A stretch of DNA of 64,000 nucleotides from Salinisphaera sp963835375 (GCA_963835375.1 CAWIGB010000007.1:59628-123627), one strand, 5' to 3'. Shown: positions 1-9,489, counted from the stretch's first letter. Notes: generated by a model not told the origin, from the sequence alone. Made by a program: numbers and translations.

Positions 1-217
1 CCAGGCGCCAGTCGTCGTTGACGATCAATTTCGCGTCGTGCGCGCGAGCCAGGGCCGCGAGCTCGGTCAACAGGCCACGATCCGGCGCCGATGTGCGCTT
101 ATCGCGGTATTGCAGCCAGACCGCACCGGCCGCAAGCACGGCCTGCACGGCTTCGAGCCGGTCGGCACCCAGGCTGGCCCGATCGTAGATGGCATAGACT
201 CCGCGGGCACCGTTCAT
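1..217 (-). CDS. thiE: Thiamine-phosphate synthase ThiE, N-terminal part (cut by window edge)
   Basis: ThiE joins HMP-pyrophosphate and thiazole phosphate to give thiamine phosphate in the cytoplasm. Only the first 72 codons are in the window; the gene continues beyond base 1. Reading the minus strand from the ATG at 217 gives a protein beginning MNGARGVYAIYD, with an LQYRDK segment near residue 40 and LIVNDDW near residue 66, both typical of the ThiE TIM barrel (the Asn-Asp pair helps bind the pyrophosphate). The ATG overlaps the thiD stop codon by four bases (ATGA), so the two are translationally coupled and belong to the same thiamine pathway. The identity is supported by both the motifs and the neighbour. 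Confidence 0.85.
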   Translation of the reverse strand, partial: MNGARGVYAIYDRASLGADRLEAVQAVLAAGAVWLQYRDKRTSAPDRGLLTELAALARAHDAKLIVNDDWRL

Positions 218-993
218 GTTCGGCGTTCAAGCCAGCGGTCGGGGATGGACTGGCCCGAGCCGGCCGCGAATCCGTGTTCGAGTGTCCGCCATGTGTAGCT
301 CTGTGCGTTTGCAACCGCCTCGATCAATGAGTCGCCGATCGCCAGCCGGGCCGCCAGGCTCGCGGCGAGGGTGCAGCCCGAACCGTGGAAGCGACCCGCT
401 AGCCGAGGCCAGGCATAGCTTTCGATCCGGCCGTCGGGTCCGTACAGGCGATTGACGACTTCGCCTTCGCCCTCGTCGCCGCCGGTAATCAACGCATGAC
501 CGCCCGTGTCGGTCAGCATCGCGCCGCAGCGATCAATATCGCGCGTGTGGTCGCACAGCCGGCGGGCCTCGTCGGCGTTCGGCGTGATCACGGTCGCCCG
601 CGCGAACAGATGATCGCGCAGCGCCCGGCCGACCGGATCGCCGGCCAGCTGGCCGCCGCCGGCCGCGACCAGCACGGGGTCGACGACCAGCGGCACATCG
701 GGCAGGCGGGCCGCCAGTTCGGCCACGATTCGCACCTGGCCGACGCTGGCCAGCACGCCGGTCTTGATCGCGGCAAAGCGCATGTCCTCGAGCAGCGTGT
801 CGATACAGGCAGCGAAGAAATCCTCGGCGACCGGAACCACGCCGTAGACGTTGCGCGTGTCCTGACGGGTGAGCGCGGTGATCACCGAAGCCGAGTGGGC
901 GCCCTGGGCGGCGACGGCCTCGATGTCGGCCTGCAGCCCCGCGCCGCCGCTCGGGTCGTGGCCGGACAGAATGAGAACGTTGGGACGTGTCAT
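214..993 (-). CDS. thiD: Hydroxymethylpyrimidine/phosphomethylpyrimidine kinase ThiD
   Basis: ThiD phosphorylates hydroxymethylpyrimidine twice to HMP-pyrophosphate, the pyrimidine half of thiamine. I place the start at 993 (protein MTRPNVLILSGHDPSGG, 259 aa), because the reading frame upstream of it shows nothing of the family; the open frame itself extends to 1032. The ribokinase-like fold is visible in GHDPSGGAGLQADI near residues 10-23 and in the C-terminal anion hole HGSGCTLAASLAA with its catalytic region. The length matches ordinary single-domain ThiD proteins. The stop overlaps the thiE start by four bases, forming a thiD-thiE operon read leftward. Confidence 0.9.
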   Translation of the reverse strand: MTRPNVLILSGHDPSGGAGLQADIEAVAAQGAHSASVITALTRQDTRNVYGVVPVAEDFFAACIDTLLEDMRFAAIKTGVLASVGQVRIVAELAARLPDVPLVVDPVLVAAGGGQLAGDPVGRALRDHLFARATVITPNADEARRLCDHTRDIDRCGAMLTDTGGHALITGGDEGEGEVVNRLYGPDGRIESYAWPRLAGRFHGSGCTLAASLAARLAIGDSLIEAVANAQSYTWRTLEHGFAAGSGQSIPDRWLERRT

Positions 994-1543
994 GCAAGGC
1001 AGTTTAGGGCGTGTTGCGGCTCGGCGCGACACTGTGGCCTGGAATCGATGGCGGCAGCCCCGTCGACGACTCGGCTGTATGGACCTCGGTCGCCGCCCCG
1101 TCTGCGCTTGCTCCTACTCGGCTGCGCGTAGGCCGGGGGGTTATGCACAATCTTTGAGCAGCTATTCGACGTCGGTCGTATATTTTTCACCGACGCTCCA
1201 TTGCGCGGGGGGTTGGTTCGTAAGGTTATGTTTTTATTGTGTTGTGTCGCACTGGTTACAAAATCGCCGCTTTGTGTCATTCACCGGATTGACGGCCTCG
1301 AAGCGGGTTGCACATACGTATTTCCACAGAGTTATCCACAGGTTTTGTGAATGCATACGCTTTCGCGTTCCCACTCAAGCGTTTAGGCCTTCAGCGGCGC
1401 TGCGGCCGGCATCGAGAGCGGCGTCCGCGGGCTCTGTCAAGCTGTTGTTCATCGTCCAAAGGTCTGATAACGCAGTCAAACTCAGCGTGGGCCGCCGCAA
1501 GACCTTATGCGTCATCGTGTTTTTCATCGACCTCGCCGGCAGC
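994..1543. other. 550-bp gap with a cluster of DnaA-box-like sites
   Basis: No convincing gene is visible here; the ORFs on both strands look like random translation. The middle (about 1140-1360) is noticeably richer in A and T than its surroundings. A perfect DnaA box TTATCCACA lies at 1332-1340, a TTATGCACA (fits TTATNCACA) at 1141-1149, and a weaker 7-of-9 match ATTTCCACA at 1320-1328, exactly 12 bp from the perfect one. Another partial match on the other strand starts near 1347. The stretch TATTTTTCACC at about 1181 and T-rich DNA near 1229 lie between them. This may be a DnaA-binding locus or even an origin, but dnaA, dnaN, gidA or parAB are not in the window. Confidence 0.4.
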
Positions 1544-2305
1544 TCAATCGATGGCTCCAGTAACTCGATGCACGGTCGTGGTGATGGCGCCCTCGGCTTC
1601 GAGTCTGAGCACGCGGTATCCGGGGCCGCAATCGGTATCTTCCGCGAACTCAGGGCTGTGCGCTTTGAACTGGCGCATGGTCGAAGGGGTCGTCCAAACC
1701 GGGCGATTGTCGAAACGGCCTTCCCAGGCCTGGTGAACGTGGCCGCACAACAGGCCGCGAACATGCGCATGGCGGCGAAGAGTAGCGCGTAATGCGGCGC
1801 GGTCGGTCAGTCCGATGGCGTCGATCCAGGGGCTGCCGACGTCGACCGGGGGATGGTGTAGACAGATGATCGTGGGCGCAGGGTCGGCGGCGAGTTCAGT
1901 ATCGAGCCGCGCCAATCCTGCTGCGCCGACGTGCCCGCTTTCGGTGCCGGCGCAATGGGTGGAGAGGCCGACCAGGCGCCAGCCGCTGACTTCCAGCACG
2001 TCGTGCACGATGGCTGAAGGCAAGTGGGCGGTCATGGCCACCGGATCATCGTGGTTGCCGGCGATGGCAAGCACGGGGCAGTCGAGCGCGCCAAGTTCGG
2101 CGTCGAGCCAGCGATATCCAGGCGTGCTTTCGTCATCGACGAGGTCGCCACCGAGCACCAGGGCGTCAGCCTGCGGATAGAGGGCGACTGCCTCATTCAG
2201 GACCCGCTGGAAAGCCGCGGCCACGTTCCAGCCGTGCAACGTGGCGTCGGGACGGGCCAGCAGATGCGGATCGGTGATGTGCAGCAGGGTGATGTCGCGA
2301 GGCAT
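1544..2305 (-). CDS. cpdA: 3',5'-cyclic-AMP phosphodiesterase, CpdA family
   Basis: Predicted calcineurin-like metallophosphoesterase that hydrolyses cAMP to AMP in the cytoplasm. The five metal-binding blocks appear in order: ITDPHLL (D12, H14), LGGDLVDD near residue 50, AGNHDD near 82, LHHPP near 150 and CGHVHQ near 188. At 253 aa it is close to the E. coli enzyme (about 275). The start at 2305 lies 41 bp from the divergently read methyltransferase start, leaving room only for closely packed promoters. Assignment to CpdA rather than another phosphoesterase rests on overall resemblance, especially the LLHITDPHL start and the CxxHPP block. Confidence 0.82.
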   Translation of the reverse strand: MPRDITLLHITDPHLLARPDATLHGWNVAAAFQRVLNEAVALYPQADALVLGGDLVDDESTPGYRWLDAELGALDCPVLAIAGNHDDPVAMTAHLPSAIVHDVLEVSGWRLVGLSTHCAGTESGHVGAAGLARLDTELAADPAPTIICLHHPPVDVGSPWIDAIGLTDRAALRATLRRHAHVRGLLCGHVHQAWEGRFDNRPVWTTPSTMRQFKAHSPEFAEDTDCGPGYRVLRLEAEGAITTTVHRVTGAID

Positions 2306-2346
2306 GCGGTTTCCGCCGGATCGGCGTTTGGCGTACCCTGCCCATC

Positions 2347-3015
2347 ATGGCAGAGGAAGCAGAACCGGCGGCGGTCGATGCACGACTGCGCGCCTATATC
2401 GACGGCATCGGCAAGCGCGAACCGGCACATCTGGCGGCCAACCGGGGCGTGACCGAGGCTTCGGGCGCCGCGCATCTCCAGGTCAGCCCGCGCCAGGGCC
2501 AGCTCATGGCACTGCTGGTGGCCCTGGCCGAGGCCCGGCGCGGTATCGAAATCGGCGTCTATGCCGGTTATTCGACGTTGTGGCTGGCGCAGGCGATCGG
2601 CCCGAGCGGACGCATCCTTGCCTGCGACCACGATGCTGAAATCACCGCGCGAGCGCAGACTGATTGGGCGGCGGCCGGCATGGCCGATCGCATCGACCTG
2701 CGGCTCGGCGACGCATTGACGACGCTCAACGCCGAGGTCGCGGCCGGCATGGCCGGGGCCTATGACTTCGCGTTCATCGATGCCGACAAATCGCGCTACC
2801 TCGATTACTACGAGCGTTGCCTGGCGCTGGTGCGCCCGGGCGGCCTGATCATGGCGGACAATACGCTCTGGTATACCCGAGTGGCCGACCCGGCCTGCAA
2901 CGACGACGAAACGGAAGCGATCCGGGCGTTCAATCGATATCTGGCGGACGATGAGCGCATCGACCTGTCCGTGCTCGTGCTGGGCGACGGCCTCACGCTG
3001 GCGCGCAAGCGATGA
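2347..3015 (+). CDS. Class I SAM-dependent O-methyltransferase (family 3, CCoAOMT-like)
   Basis: Cytoplasmic methyltransferase of the caffeoyl-CoA/catechol O-methyltransferase type. The SAM-binding motif I is EIGVYAGYSTLWL at residues 68-80; the metal-coordinating block is FIDADK at 143-148 followed by YLDYY; the second metal block is ADNTLW at 170-175. Length 222 aa is standard for the family. The natural substrate cannot be told from sequence. It overlaps the next gene, another methyltransferase of the DUF938 family, by four bases (ATGA), so they form a two-gene operon that may share a physiological role or just a promoter. Confidence 0.85.
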   Translation: MAEEAEPAAVDARLRAYIDGIGKREPAHLAANRGVTEASGAAHLQVSPRQGQLMALLVALAEARRGIEIGVYAGYSTLWLAQAIGPSGRILACDHDAEITARAQTDWAAAGMADRIDLRLGDALTTLNAEVAAGMAGAYDFAFIDADKSRYLDYYERCLALVRPGGLIMADNTLWYTRVADPACNDDETEAIRAFNRYLADDERIDLSVLVLGDGLTLARKR

Positions 3016-3623
3016 GTGGCATCGGCGATCTCTCGGCGGCCGAGCGCAACAAGCGCCCGATCTTCGACGCGCTGGCCGATTGGCTGGTCGATGCGACCGA
3101 CGTGCTGGAGATCGGGGGCGGCGACGGCACGCACGCGCGTTACGCTCGACAGCGCTTGCCGCATGTTCGGTGGCAGACCAGCGAAGCGCCGGCGCATCTG
3201 CGGCGCCTGACCGCAGCGCTCGTCGATGCTCGCGACGACGAGCGGCTGCCACCGCCGCTGGCGCTGGATGTGCGCGGGGCCTGGCCGTCGGCGCGGTATG
3301 ACGCCATCTATGCCGCCAATGTCGCCCACATCATGAGCGAAGATGACGTCGCGGCCTTGTGCGTCGGGGCCGGTCGGCAACTGACGGACGGTGGTCTGTT
3401 GTGTCTATACGGCCCGTTCTTCGACGAGGACGAGGCCCCCGGCGAAGGCAATCTGGCCTTTGATCGGGCGCTGCGCGCCCGGGATCCCGCGATGGGGATT
3501 CGGCGGCGTGAAGCCCTCGATGCGTTGGCCGCCGATCACGGCCTGTGCCGAATCGCCCGGCTCAGGATGCCAAGCGACAATCGCCTGCTGATCTGGCGTA
3601 AAGAGAGCGCCAGGGCCGGCTGA
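3012..3623 (+). CDS. DUF938-family SAM-dependent methyltransferase-like protein
   Basis: A 203-aa protein of the DUF938 family, whose members have a class I methyltransferase fold but no assigned substrate. The start ERNKRPIFDAL, the glycine-rich SAM loop VLEIGGGDGTHA at residues 31-42, the YGPF segment, the FDRALRARDPAMGIR stretch and the MPSDNRLLIWRK tail all follow the family layout. It starts inside the stop codon of the upstream O-methyltransferase, so translation is probably coupled. Noncoding sequence follows to 3885 with no recognisable terminator. Function is unknown; homologues occur widely in Proteobacteria. Confidence 0.82.
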   Translation: MSGIGDLSAAERNKRPIFDALADWLVDATDVLEIGGGDGTHARYARQRLPHVRWQTSEAPAHLRRLTAALVDARDDERLPPPLALDVRGAWPSARYDAIYAANVAHIMSEDDVAALCVGAGRQLTDGGLLCLYGPFFDEDEAPGEGNLAFDRALRARDPAMGIRRREALDALAADHGLCRIARLRMPSDNRLLIWRKESARAG

Positions 3624-3885
3624 GGTTTCGCACGAGTCGGGCCGAGGGCCGTTGTGCTTCAGGACGAGGTGCCGCGCGTTCGGCGCGGCCGATCCGCGCC
3701 GGCGAGCTGCCACGCGGGATTACGCGATGCGCGCCATCATCCTGCAGCGCTGCCCCTGAAAATCAGCCGGCTGCGTTTCGCGGCGTCGCTCGTCTGGGTG
3801 GGCGCGCCCCGCGATCCGCTATTGGCGCCCGGCCAGCCCCGATCCGGGGCGGCCATGCGGCGCTCGCTCACCCGTTCAACACGCC

Positions 3886-4839
3886 CTAATTCACCCGCCC
3901 CGAGTCATCGCCGGCGCGAAATGCCGCGATGTGGTCGGCGACGCCGTCGATTGCACGCTGGCGTGCCGCGCGGCTGGCCCAGGCCGTATGCGGGGTGATG
4001 ATCAGATTCGCGGGCTTGTGCTCGATCAGCGGGTGACCGTCGCGCGGCGGTTCATTGTCCAGCACGTCGACGGCCGCACCGGCGATCACGCCGTTGTCGA
4101 GGGCATCGATCAGGGCATGCGAATCGATCACGCCGCCGCGGGCGGTGTTGATGACCACGGCACTGTTCTTCATCCGGGCGAGGGCGGCGGCATCGATCAG
4201 GCCTCGGGTACGCTCGGTCAGCGGGCAGTGGAGGGTGAGGTAGTCGCTGGCCGCGAGCACTTCCTCGAAGGGCAGGCGATGCTCGCGCACGTGATCCGCC
4301 CCCGGGCGTTCCGCAATCAGCACACGCATGCCGAAAGCTTCGGCCAGGCGTGCGACCGCGGCACCGAGTTCACCGTAGCCGACGATGCCGAGGGTCGCCC
4401 CGTCCAGCTCTTCGATCGGGTAATCGTGCATGGCGAAGAACTCCGCACGCTGCCAGGCGCCCTGGGCCACGGCGGCGTCGTAGTCGTGCCAGCGGGTCGC
4501 GAACGCGAGCATCAGCGCCAGTACGTGCTGCGACACGGCGGCCGTGGCATAGCCGGTCACGTTGATCACCGGAATGCTGCGCTCGGCCGCCGCATCGAGG
4601 TCGATATTGTTGGTGCCGGTGGCGGTCAGGCAGATCAGCTTGAGATCGGTCGCCGCCTCGATCGCCTGGCGGTCGATCACGACCTTGTTGGTCACGAGCA
4701 CGTCCACATCGGCGATGCGTTCGTGTAGCTCCTCGGCCGGGGTGGCGTGATACCAACGCCATTCATCGGCGGCGTCGTCGAGTCGGGACCAGTCCAGGCG
4801 GTCGCCGACCGATCCGGCGTCGAGAAAACAAGCGCGCAT
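3886..4839 (-). CDS. D-2-hydroxyacid dehydrogenase (glycerate dehydrogenase/hydroxypyruvate reductase-like)
   Basis: NAD(P)-dependent reductase of 2-oxoacids, probably hydroxypyruvate to D-glycerate. I choose the ATG at 4839 (MRACFLDAGS, 317 aa), which has a GGGAG ribosome site just upstream; an in-frame ATG at 4863 lacks one. The nucleotide loop is GIVGYGELG at residues 151-159. The catalytic triad of the family is present: R234 in NTARGG, E263 in DNEPP and H284 in TPHTAW. The motif TGTNNIDLDAA near 75 is typical of HprA. It is divergent from the marR gene, with a 163-bp AT-rich region between them. Exact substrate is inferred. Confidence 0.82.
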   Translation of the reverse strand: MRACFLDAGSVGDRLDWSRLDDAADEWRWYHATPAEELHERIADVDVLVTNKVVIDRQAIEAATDLKLICLTATGTNNIDLDAAAERSIPVINVTGYATAAVSQHVLALMLAFATRWHDYDAAVAQGAWQRAEFFAMHDYPIEELDGATLGIVGYGELGAAVARLAEAFGMRVLIAERPGADHVREHRLPFEEVLAASDYLTLHCPLTERTRGLIDAAALARMKNSAVVINTARGGVIDSHALIDALDNGVIAGAAVDVLDNEPPRDGHPLIEHKPANLIITPHTAWASRAARQRAIDGVADHIAAFRAGDDSGRVN

Positions 4840-5002
4840 CACATCTCCCGCGTTGCGCCGCAATCGAACCTGCGGCGCGAGATTGGAAAAAAACCCACGA
4901 TAATCTACGACTATAGTTTTTCAATATAGCCGGGCACGTTAAGCTAAGCTCAACTCTTGAATTCCTATAGTATTCACTCCGAGGGACAGGGACCATCAGT
5001 CG
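4840..5002. promoter_or_regulatory. Divergent promoter region between hydroxyacid dehydrogenase and marR
   Basis: This 163-bp spacer is much richer in A and T than the flanking genes. It carries CTATAGT at 4911-4917 and again at 4965-4971; the first is part of the perfect 8-bp palindrome ACTATAGT (4910-4917). A related CAATATAG lies at 4922-4929, and a tandem AAGCT pair at 4941-4950. Such repeated short palindromes between a MarR gene and a divergent gene are typical of autoregulatory operators, but no specific operator is proven here. Confidence 0.35.
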
Positions 5003-5494
5003 ATGAAACGTCGATCCGAACAGAAAGACCCTTCGTTGGGCAATCATCTGCCGGCTACATGCCCGTCGGCTGAAGCGCTCGAATATGAACTGGCCTTTCT
5101 CGTGCGCCGGATGGAGGCACTGCGTCGGCGCTTCCACTACGGGCTGGAACGGGCGCACTACCTGCTTCTGATTCTGCTCGAGCGCAACGACAGGCAATCG
5201 GTCGGTGCGCTGGCTGATCAGGTGAATCTAGACGCCTCGACGGTGACTCGCCAGGTCGCCGCGATGAAAAACGCGGGGTTGGTGGAAAAACACGACAACC
5301 CCGACGATCGTCGAGGCGGCTTCGTCACGATTACCGAGGCCGGGCGGGATGCGGCGGCCGAAGTGCGTGGCCGTCGCCTGGAGCGGGTCGAAGAGGGCTT
5401 CAAGAACTGGTCCGAGGAGGATCGTCGCGAGTTTGCCCGCTTGACCGCACGCTACAACGATCAGCTGCGCGACATGCTCAATGATGAAGATTAG
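5003..5494 (+). CDS. MarR-family transcriptional regulator
   Basis: Winged-helix DNA-binding regulator of 163 aa, expected to act as a dimer in the cytoplasm. The recognition helix region ALADQVNLDASTVTRQVAAM covers about residues 73-92 and the wing carries the NPDDRRG signature near 97-103, both hallmarks of MarR proteins. A GAGGGACAGGGA stretch supplies the ribosome site. It is read divergently from the hydroxyacid dehydrogenase, and repeated CTATAGT elements lie in the shared spacer, so self-control and control of that neighbour are plausible. The ligand is unknown. A strong terminator follows at 5516. Confidence 0.88.
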   Translation: MKRRSEQKDPSLGNHLPATCPSAEALEYELAFLVRRMEALRRRFHYGLERAHYLLLILLERNDRQSVGALADQVNLDASTVTRQVAAMKNAGLVEKHDNPDDRRGGFVTITEAGRDAAAEVRGRRLERVEEGFKNWSEEDRREFARLTARYNDQLRDMLNDED

Positions 5495-5515
5495 CGCGTG
5501 AATTCGTCGCGGATG

Positions 5516-5542
5516 AAAAACCCGGCTTCGGCCGGGTTTTTT
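5516..5542. terminator. Bidirectional intrinsic terminator between marR and metF
   Basis: A GC stem AACCCGGC/GCCGGGTT closes a TTCG tetraloop and is flanked by an A-run on the left and a T-run on the right. It can therefore end transcription of both convergent genes, marR (+) and metF (-). Confidence 0.9.
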
Positions 5543-5564
5543 ACAGGTCGCTTGCCGGCGTGGC

Positions 5565-6437
5565 TCAGGCGGCGTTGTGCGCTGTCGGGCCGGGCAGCTT
5601 GAGGTCGTACCAGAGAGCGACCGTCGGCTCGGCCTTGTTGAGCGCATAGAAATGCAGCCCGGGCGCACCGCCGGCGAGTAGACGCTCACACAGACGGCCG
5701 ATCAGATCGCGGCTGAATGCCTGGACCGAGGCGGTATCGTCGCCGTACGACTCCATCTTCTGGCGTACCCAGCGCGGGATGTCCGCGCCGCACATGGCCG
5801 AGAAGCGCGAGATCTGGCCGAAATCGTTGATCGGCATGATGCCGGGCACGATCGGGATGTCGACGCCTTTCGCTGCCACTTCGTCGCAGAAGTTGAAGTA
5901 GGCGTCGGCGTTGAAGAAGTACTGGGTGATCGCGGAATCGGCACCGGCCCTGACTTTGCGCACGAAATTGTCCACGTCCTCGGCTGGTGAGACGGACGCC
6001 GGATGGTATTCGGGATAGCAGCCGACCTCGAGATGGAAATCGTTGCCGTGGCGCTGCTTGATGAAGGCGACCAGTTCGTTGGCGTAGTTGAACACGCCCG
6101 GCTTGTCCATGCCGTCCGGCAGATCACCACGCAGCGCAACGATGCGCTTGACGCCCGCTGCCTTGTAACTGTCCAGTAATTCGCCGATCGATTCCTCAGT
6201 CCCCTCGATGCAGGACAGATGCGGCGCGGCCGGACGGCCGGTGATCTGCATCGCTTTCTTGACCGTGTCCAGCGTGCCCGAGCGGGTCGTGCCGCCGGCG
6301 CCGAAGGTCACCGAGAAGAAGGCCGGATGCAGCTCGGCAAGCGAGCGCAGCGCGTCCTCGAGCCGTGCCTCGCCCTTCGGGCCCTTGGGCGGGAACAGTT
6401 CGATGGAGAAATCATTGTGCGAGACATCATGGCTCAT
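5565..6437 (-). CDS. metF: Methylenetetrahydrofolate reductase MetF
   Basis: MetF reduces 5,10-methylene-THF to 5-methyl-THF with FAD, supplying the methyl group for methionine synthesis. I place the start at 6437 (MSHDVSHNDFSIELFPPKG, 290 aa) because a GGGGAG ribosome site precedes it; the open frame extends to 6506 without support. Family blocks are SIELFPPK (catalytic Glu at residue 13), FSVTFGAGG, LSCIEG, VALRGDLP, EVGCYPEYHP, AITQYFFN and PGIMPI. It is the last gene of the leftward metK-ahcY-metF series, although a terminator sits just upstream between it and ahcY. Confidence 0.93.
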   Translation of the reverse strand: MSHDVSHNDFSIELFPPKGPKGEARLEDALRSLAELHPAFFSVTFGAGGTTRSGTLDTVKKAMQITGRPAAPHLSCIEGTEESIGELLDSYKAAGVKRIVALRGDLPDGMDKPGVFNYANELVAFIKQRHGNDFHLEVGCYPEYHPASVSPAEDVDNFVRKVRAGADSAITQYFFNADAYFNFCDEVAAKGVDIPIVPGIMPINDFGQISRFSAMCGADIPRWVRQKMESYGDDTASVQAFSRDLIGRLCERLLAGGAPGLHFYALNKAEPTVALWYDLKLPGPTAHNAA

Positions 6438-6488
6438 GGCGTCTCCCCTTGTTGTCTGTGGCGCGGTCGCGCCGATCGTGATGCGCAT

Positions 6489-6524
6489 AAAAAAAACCCG
6501 GCCCACGCGGGCCGCGGGCCGGGT
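6489..6524 (-). terminator. Intrinsic terminator downstream of ahcY
   Basis: Read on the minus strand, an ACCCGGCCC arm pairs with GGGCCGGGT and is followed at once by eight T residues. It lies between the ahcY stop (6559) and the metF start (6437), so metF needs read-through or its own promoter in the short remaining leader. Confidence 0.85.
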
Positions 6525-6558
6525 CGTCCAGACCTAGATACGGCCGTGAATCACCGCT

Positions 6559-7980
<1,422 letters not shown>

Positions 7981-8014
7981 CGATACGTTCCTGTCGTTGA
8001 AGTCGGTTCGTGAA

Positions 8015-8040
8015 GCCGGCCGGCATGATTGCCGGCCGGC
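8015..8040 (-). promoter_or_regulatory. Strong hairpin between metK and ahcY
   Basis: Eleven-base perfect arms (8015-8025 and 8030-8040, built on GCCGGCCGGCA) enclose a four-base loop. There is no T-run, so it is not a standard terminator. It sits in the 81-bp spacer immediately before ahcY. I could not find the conserved core of the SAH riboswitch here. It may stabilise or partly attenuate the metK-ahcY transcript. Confidence 0.5.
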
Positions 8041-8061
8041 GGGCGCGGAATCGCGCGGGGT

Positions 8062-9231
8062 TCAGGCCGCCTGGATGCCGGCGTCGTCGGCCAGCGCGGC
8101 CGCCTTGTCGGTACGCTCCCAGGGCAGATCCAGATCCTCGCGGCCGAAGTGGCCATAGGCAGCCGTCGGCGCGTAGATCGGGCGCTGCAGGTCCAGCATC
8201 GTGAGGATGCCGTAGGGACGCAGGTCGAAATGGTTGCGGATGAGCTGGGTCATCTTCTCGTCGTCGATCTTGCCGGTGCCGAAGGTCTCGACCCAGATCG
8301 AGGTCGGCTCGGCGACGCCGATGGCGTACGACAGCGCGACTTCGCACTTGGATGCCAGGCCGGCTGCGACCACGTTCTTGGCGACGTAGCGCGCGGCATA
8401 GGCGGCCGAGCGGTCGACCTTGGACGGATCCTTGCCGGAGAAGGCGCCGCCGCCGTGGCGGGCCATGCCGCCGTAGGTGTCGACGATGATCTTGCGGCCG
8501 GTCAGGCCAGCGTCGCCCAGCGGGCCGCCGGTCACGAAGTTGCCGGTCGGGTTGATGTGCACCGTCGGGTTGTCGGTGAGCATGTTGCCGATGACCGGCT
8601 TGATGATGTGCTCGTGGACGGCCTCCTTCAGATCGGCCTGCGAGATCTCGGGGTTGTGCTGGGTCGACAGCACCACCGCGTTGATCGCGGACGGCCTGCC
8701 GTCCTCGTATTCGAAGGTGACCTGGGACTTGGCGTCCGGGCGCAGCCAGGGCAGCGTGCCGTCGGCCAGCAGTTCGGCCTGCTTGCGCACCAGGCGATGG
8801 GCATAGGTGATCGGCGCCGGCATGAGCACGTCGGTCTCATTGCAGGCATAGCCGAACATCAGGCCCTGATCGCCGGCGCCCTGTTCTTCCGGGGCCGCTC
8901 GTTCGACGCCTTGGTTGATGTCTTTCGACTGTTCGCCAAGCACGTTCATGACCGCACAGGTATCGGCATCGAAGCCCATATCCGAGCTCGTGTAGCCGAT
9001 CTTGCGGATCGTGTCGCGCACGATGTTCTCGACCGGAATATTGACCGGCTTGGACGTCTTGATTTCGCCAAAGACCATGGCGAAGCCGGTTTTGCAGGCG
9101 GTTTCACAGGCGACCTTTGCGGTCGGATCCTGCTCGAGATAGGCATCGAGAATGGCGTCGGAGACCTGATCCGACAGTTTGTCGGGATGGCCGCCGGTGA
9201 CCGATTCGGAAGTAAACAGGGTACGGCTCAT
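8062..9231 (-). CDS. metK: S-adenosylmethionine synthetase MetK
   Basis: Makes SAM from methionine and ATP. The start chosen is the ATG at 9231 (MSRTLFTSESVTGGHPDK, 389 aa), matching the usual N-terminus; the open frame runs on to 9249 but that region holds a palindrome and a GGAGAG ribosome site. Family signatures are FTSESVTGGHPDK near residues 6-18, GAGDQGLMFGYACNET near 118-133 and GGGAFSGKDPSKVDRSAAY near 260. It heads the leftward metK-ahcY(-metF) group. An 18-bp palindrome lies immediately upstream, next to a TATAGT -10-like hexamer. Confidence 0.96.
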   Translation of the reverse strand: MSRTLFTSESVTGGHPDKLSDQVSDAILDAYLEQDPTAKVACETACKTGFAMVFGEIKTSKPVNIPVENIVRDTIRKIGYTSSDMGFDADTCAVMNVLGEQSKDINQGVERAAPEEQGAGDQGLMFGYACNETDVLMPAPITYAHRLVRKQAELLADGTLPWLRPDAKSQVTFEYEDGRPSAINAVVLSTQHNPEISQADLKEAVHEHIIKPVIGNMLTDNPTVHINPTGNFVTGGPLGDAGLTGRKIIVDTYGGMARHGGGAFSGKDPSKVDRSAAYAARYVAKNVVAAGLASKCEVALSYAIGVAEPTSIWVETFGTGKIDDEKMTQLIRNHFDLRPYGILTMLDLQRPIYAPTAAYGHFGREDLDLPWERTDKAAALADDAGIQAA

Positions 9232-9246
9232 AGGAATATATCTCTC

Positions 9247-9264
9247 CATCCGGATATCCGGATG
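9247..9264. promoter_or_regulatory. 18-bp perfect palindrome upstream of metK (possible operator)
   Basis: The sequence CATCCGGATATCCGGATG is its own reverse complement. On the minus strand a TATAGT hexamer (9266-9271) precedes it directly, which would put the palindrome over the metK transcription start, and the ribosome site follows it. This is the position of a repressor operator. It does not resemble the MetJ box (AGACGTCT). Confidence 0.5.
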
Positions 9265-9489
9265 GACTATACGGCATCTGTTTCGTGGATGCTACTTGTC
9301 ATGGGATGCCGGGGTGCCGTGTTGCAGCCAGACGCAATATCCGGCGAGCGCCTAGAACCTGTGGGAATAGGTGCGTGACCGAGGGCTCATGCACGACACG
9401 GGCATCCATGACGCGAACAATGCGGCGTGGTCGCCGGTCGTGACACAGTCTCATTGGATATGGTGCCTGCCGGCTTTCGGAGAAATGCC

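Noticed and set aside
7981..8061. SAH riboswitch before ahcY
   Set aside because: The conserved core is not recognisable; only a simple perfect hairpin is present.
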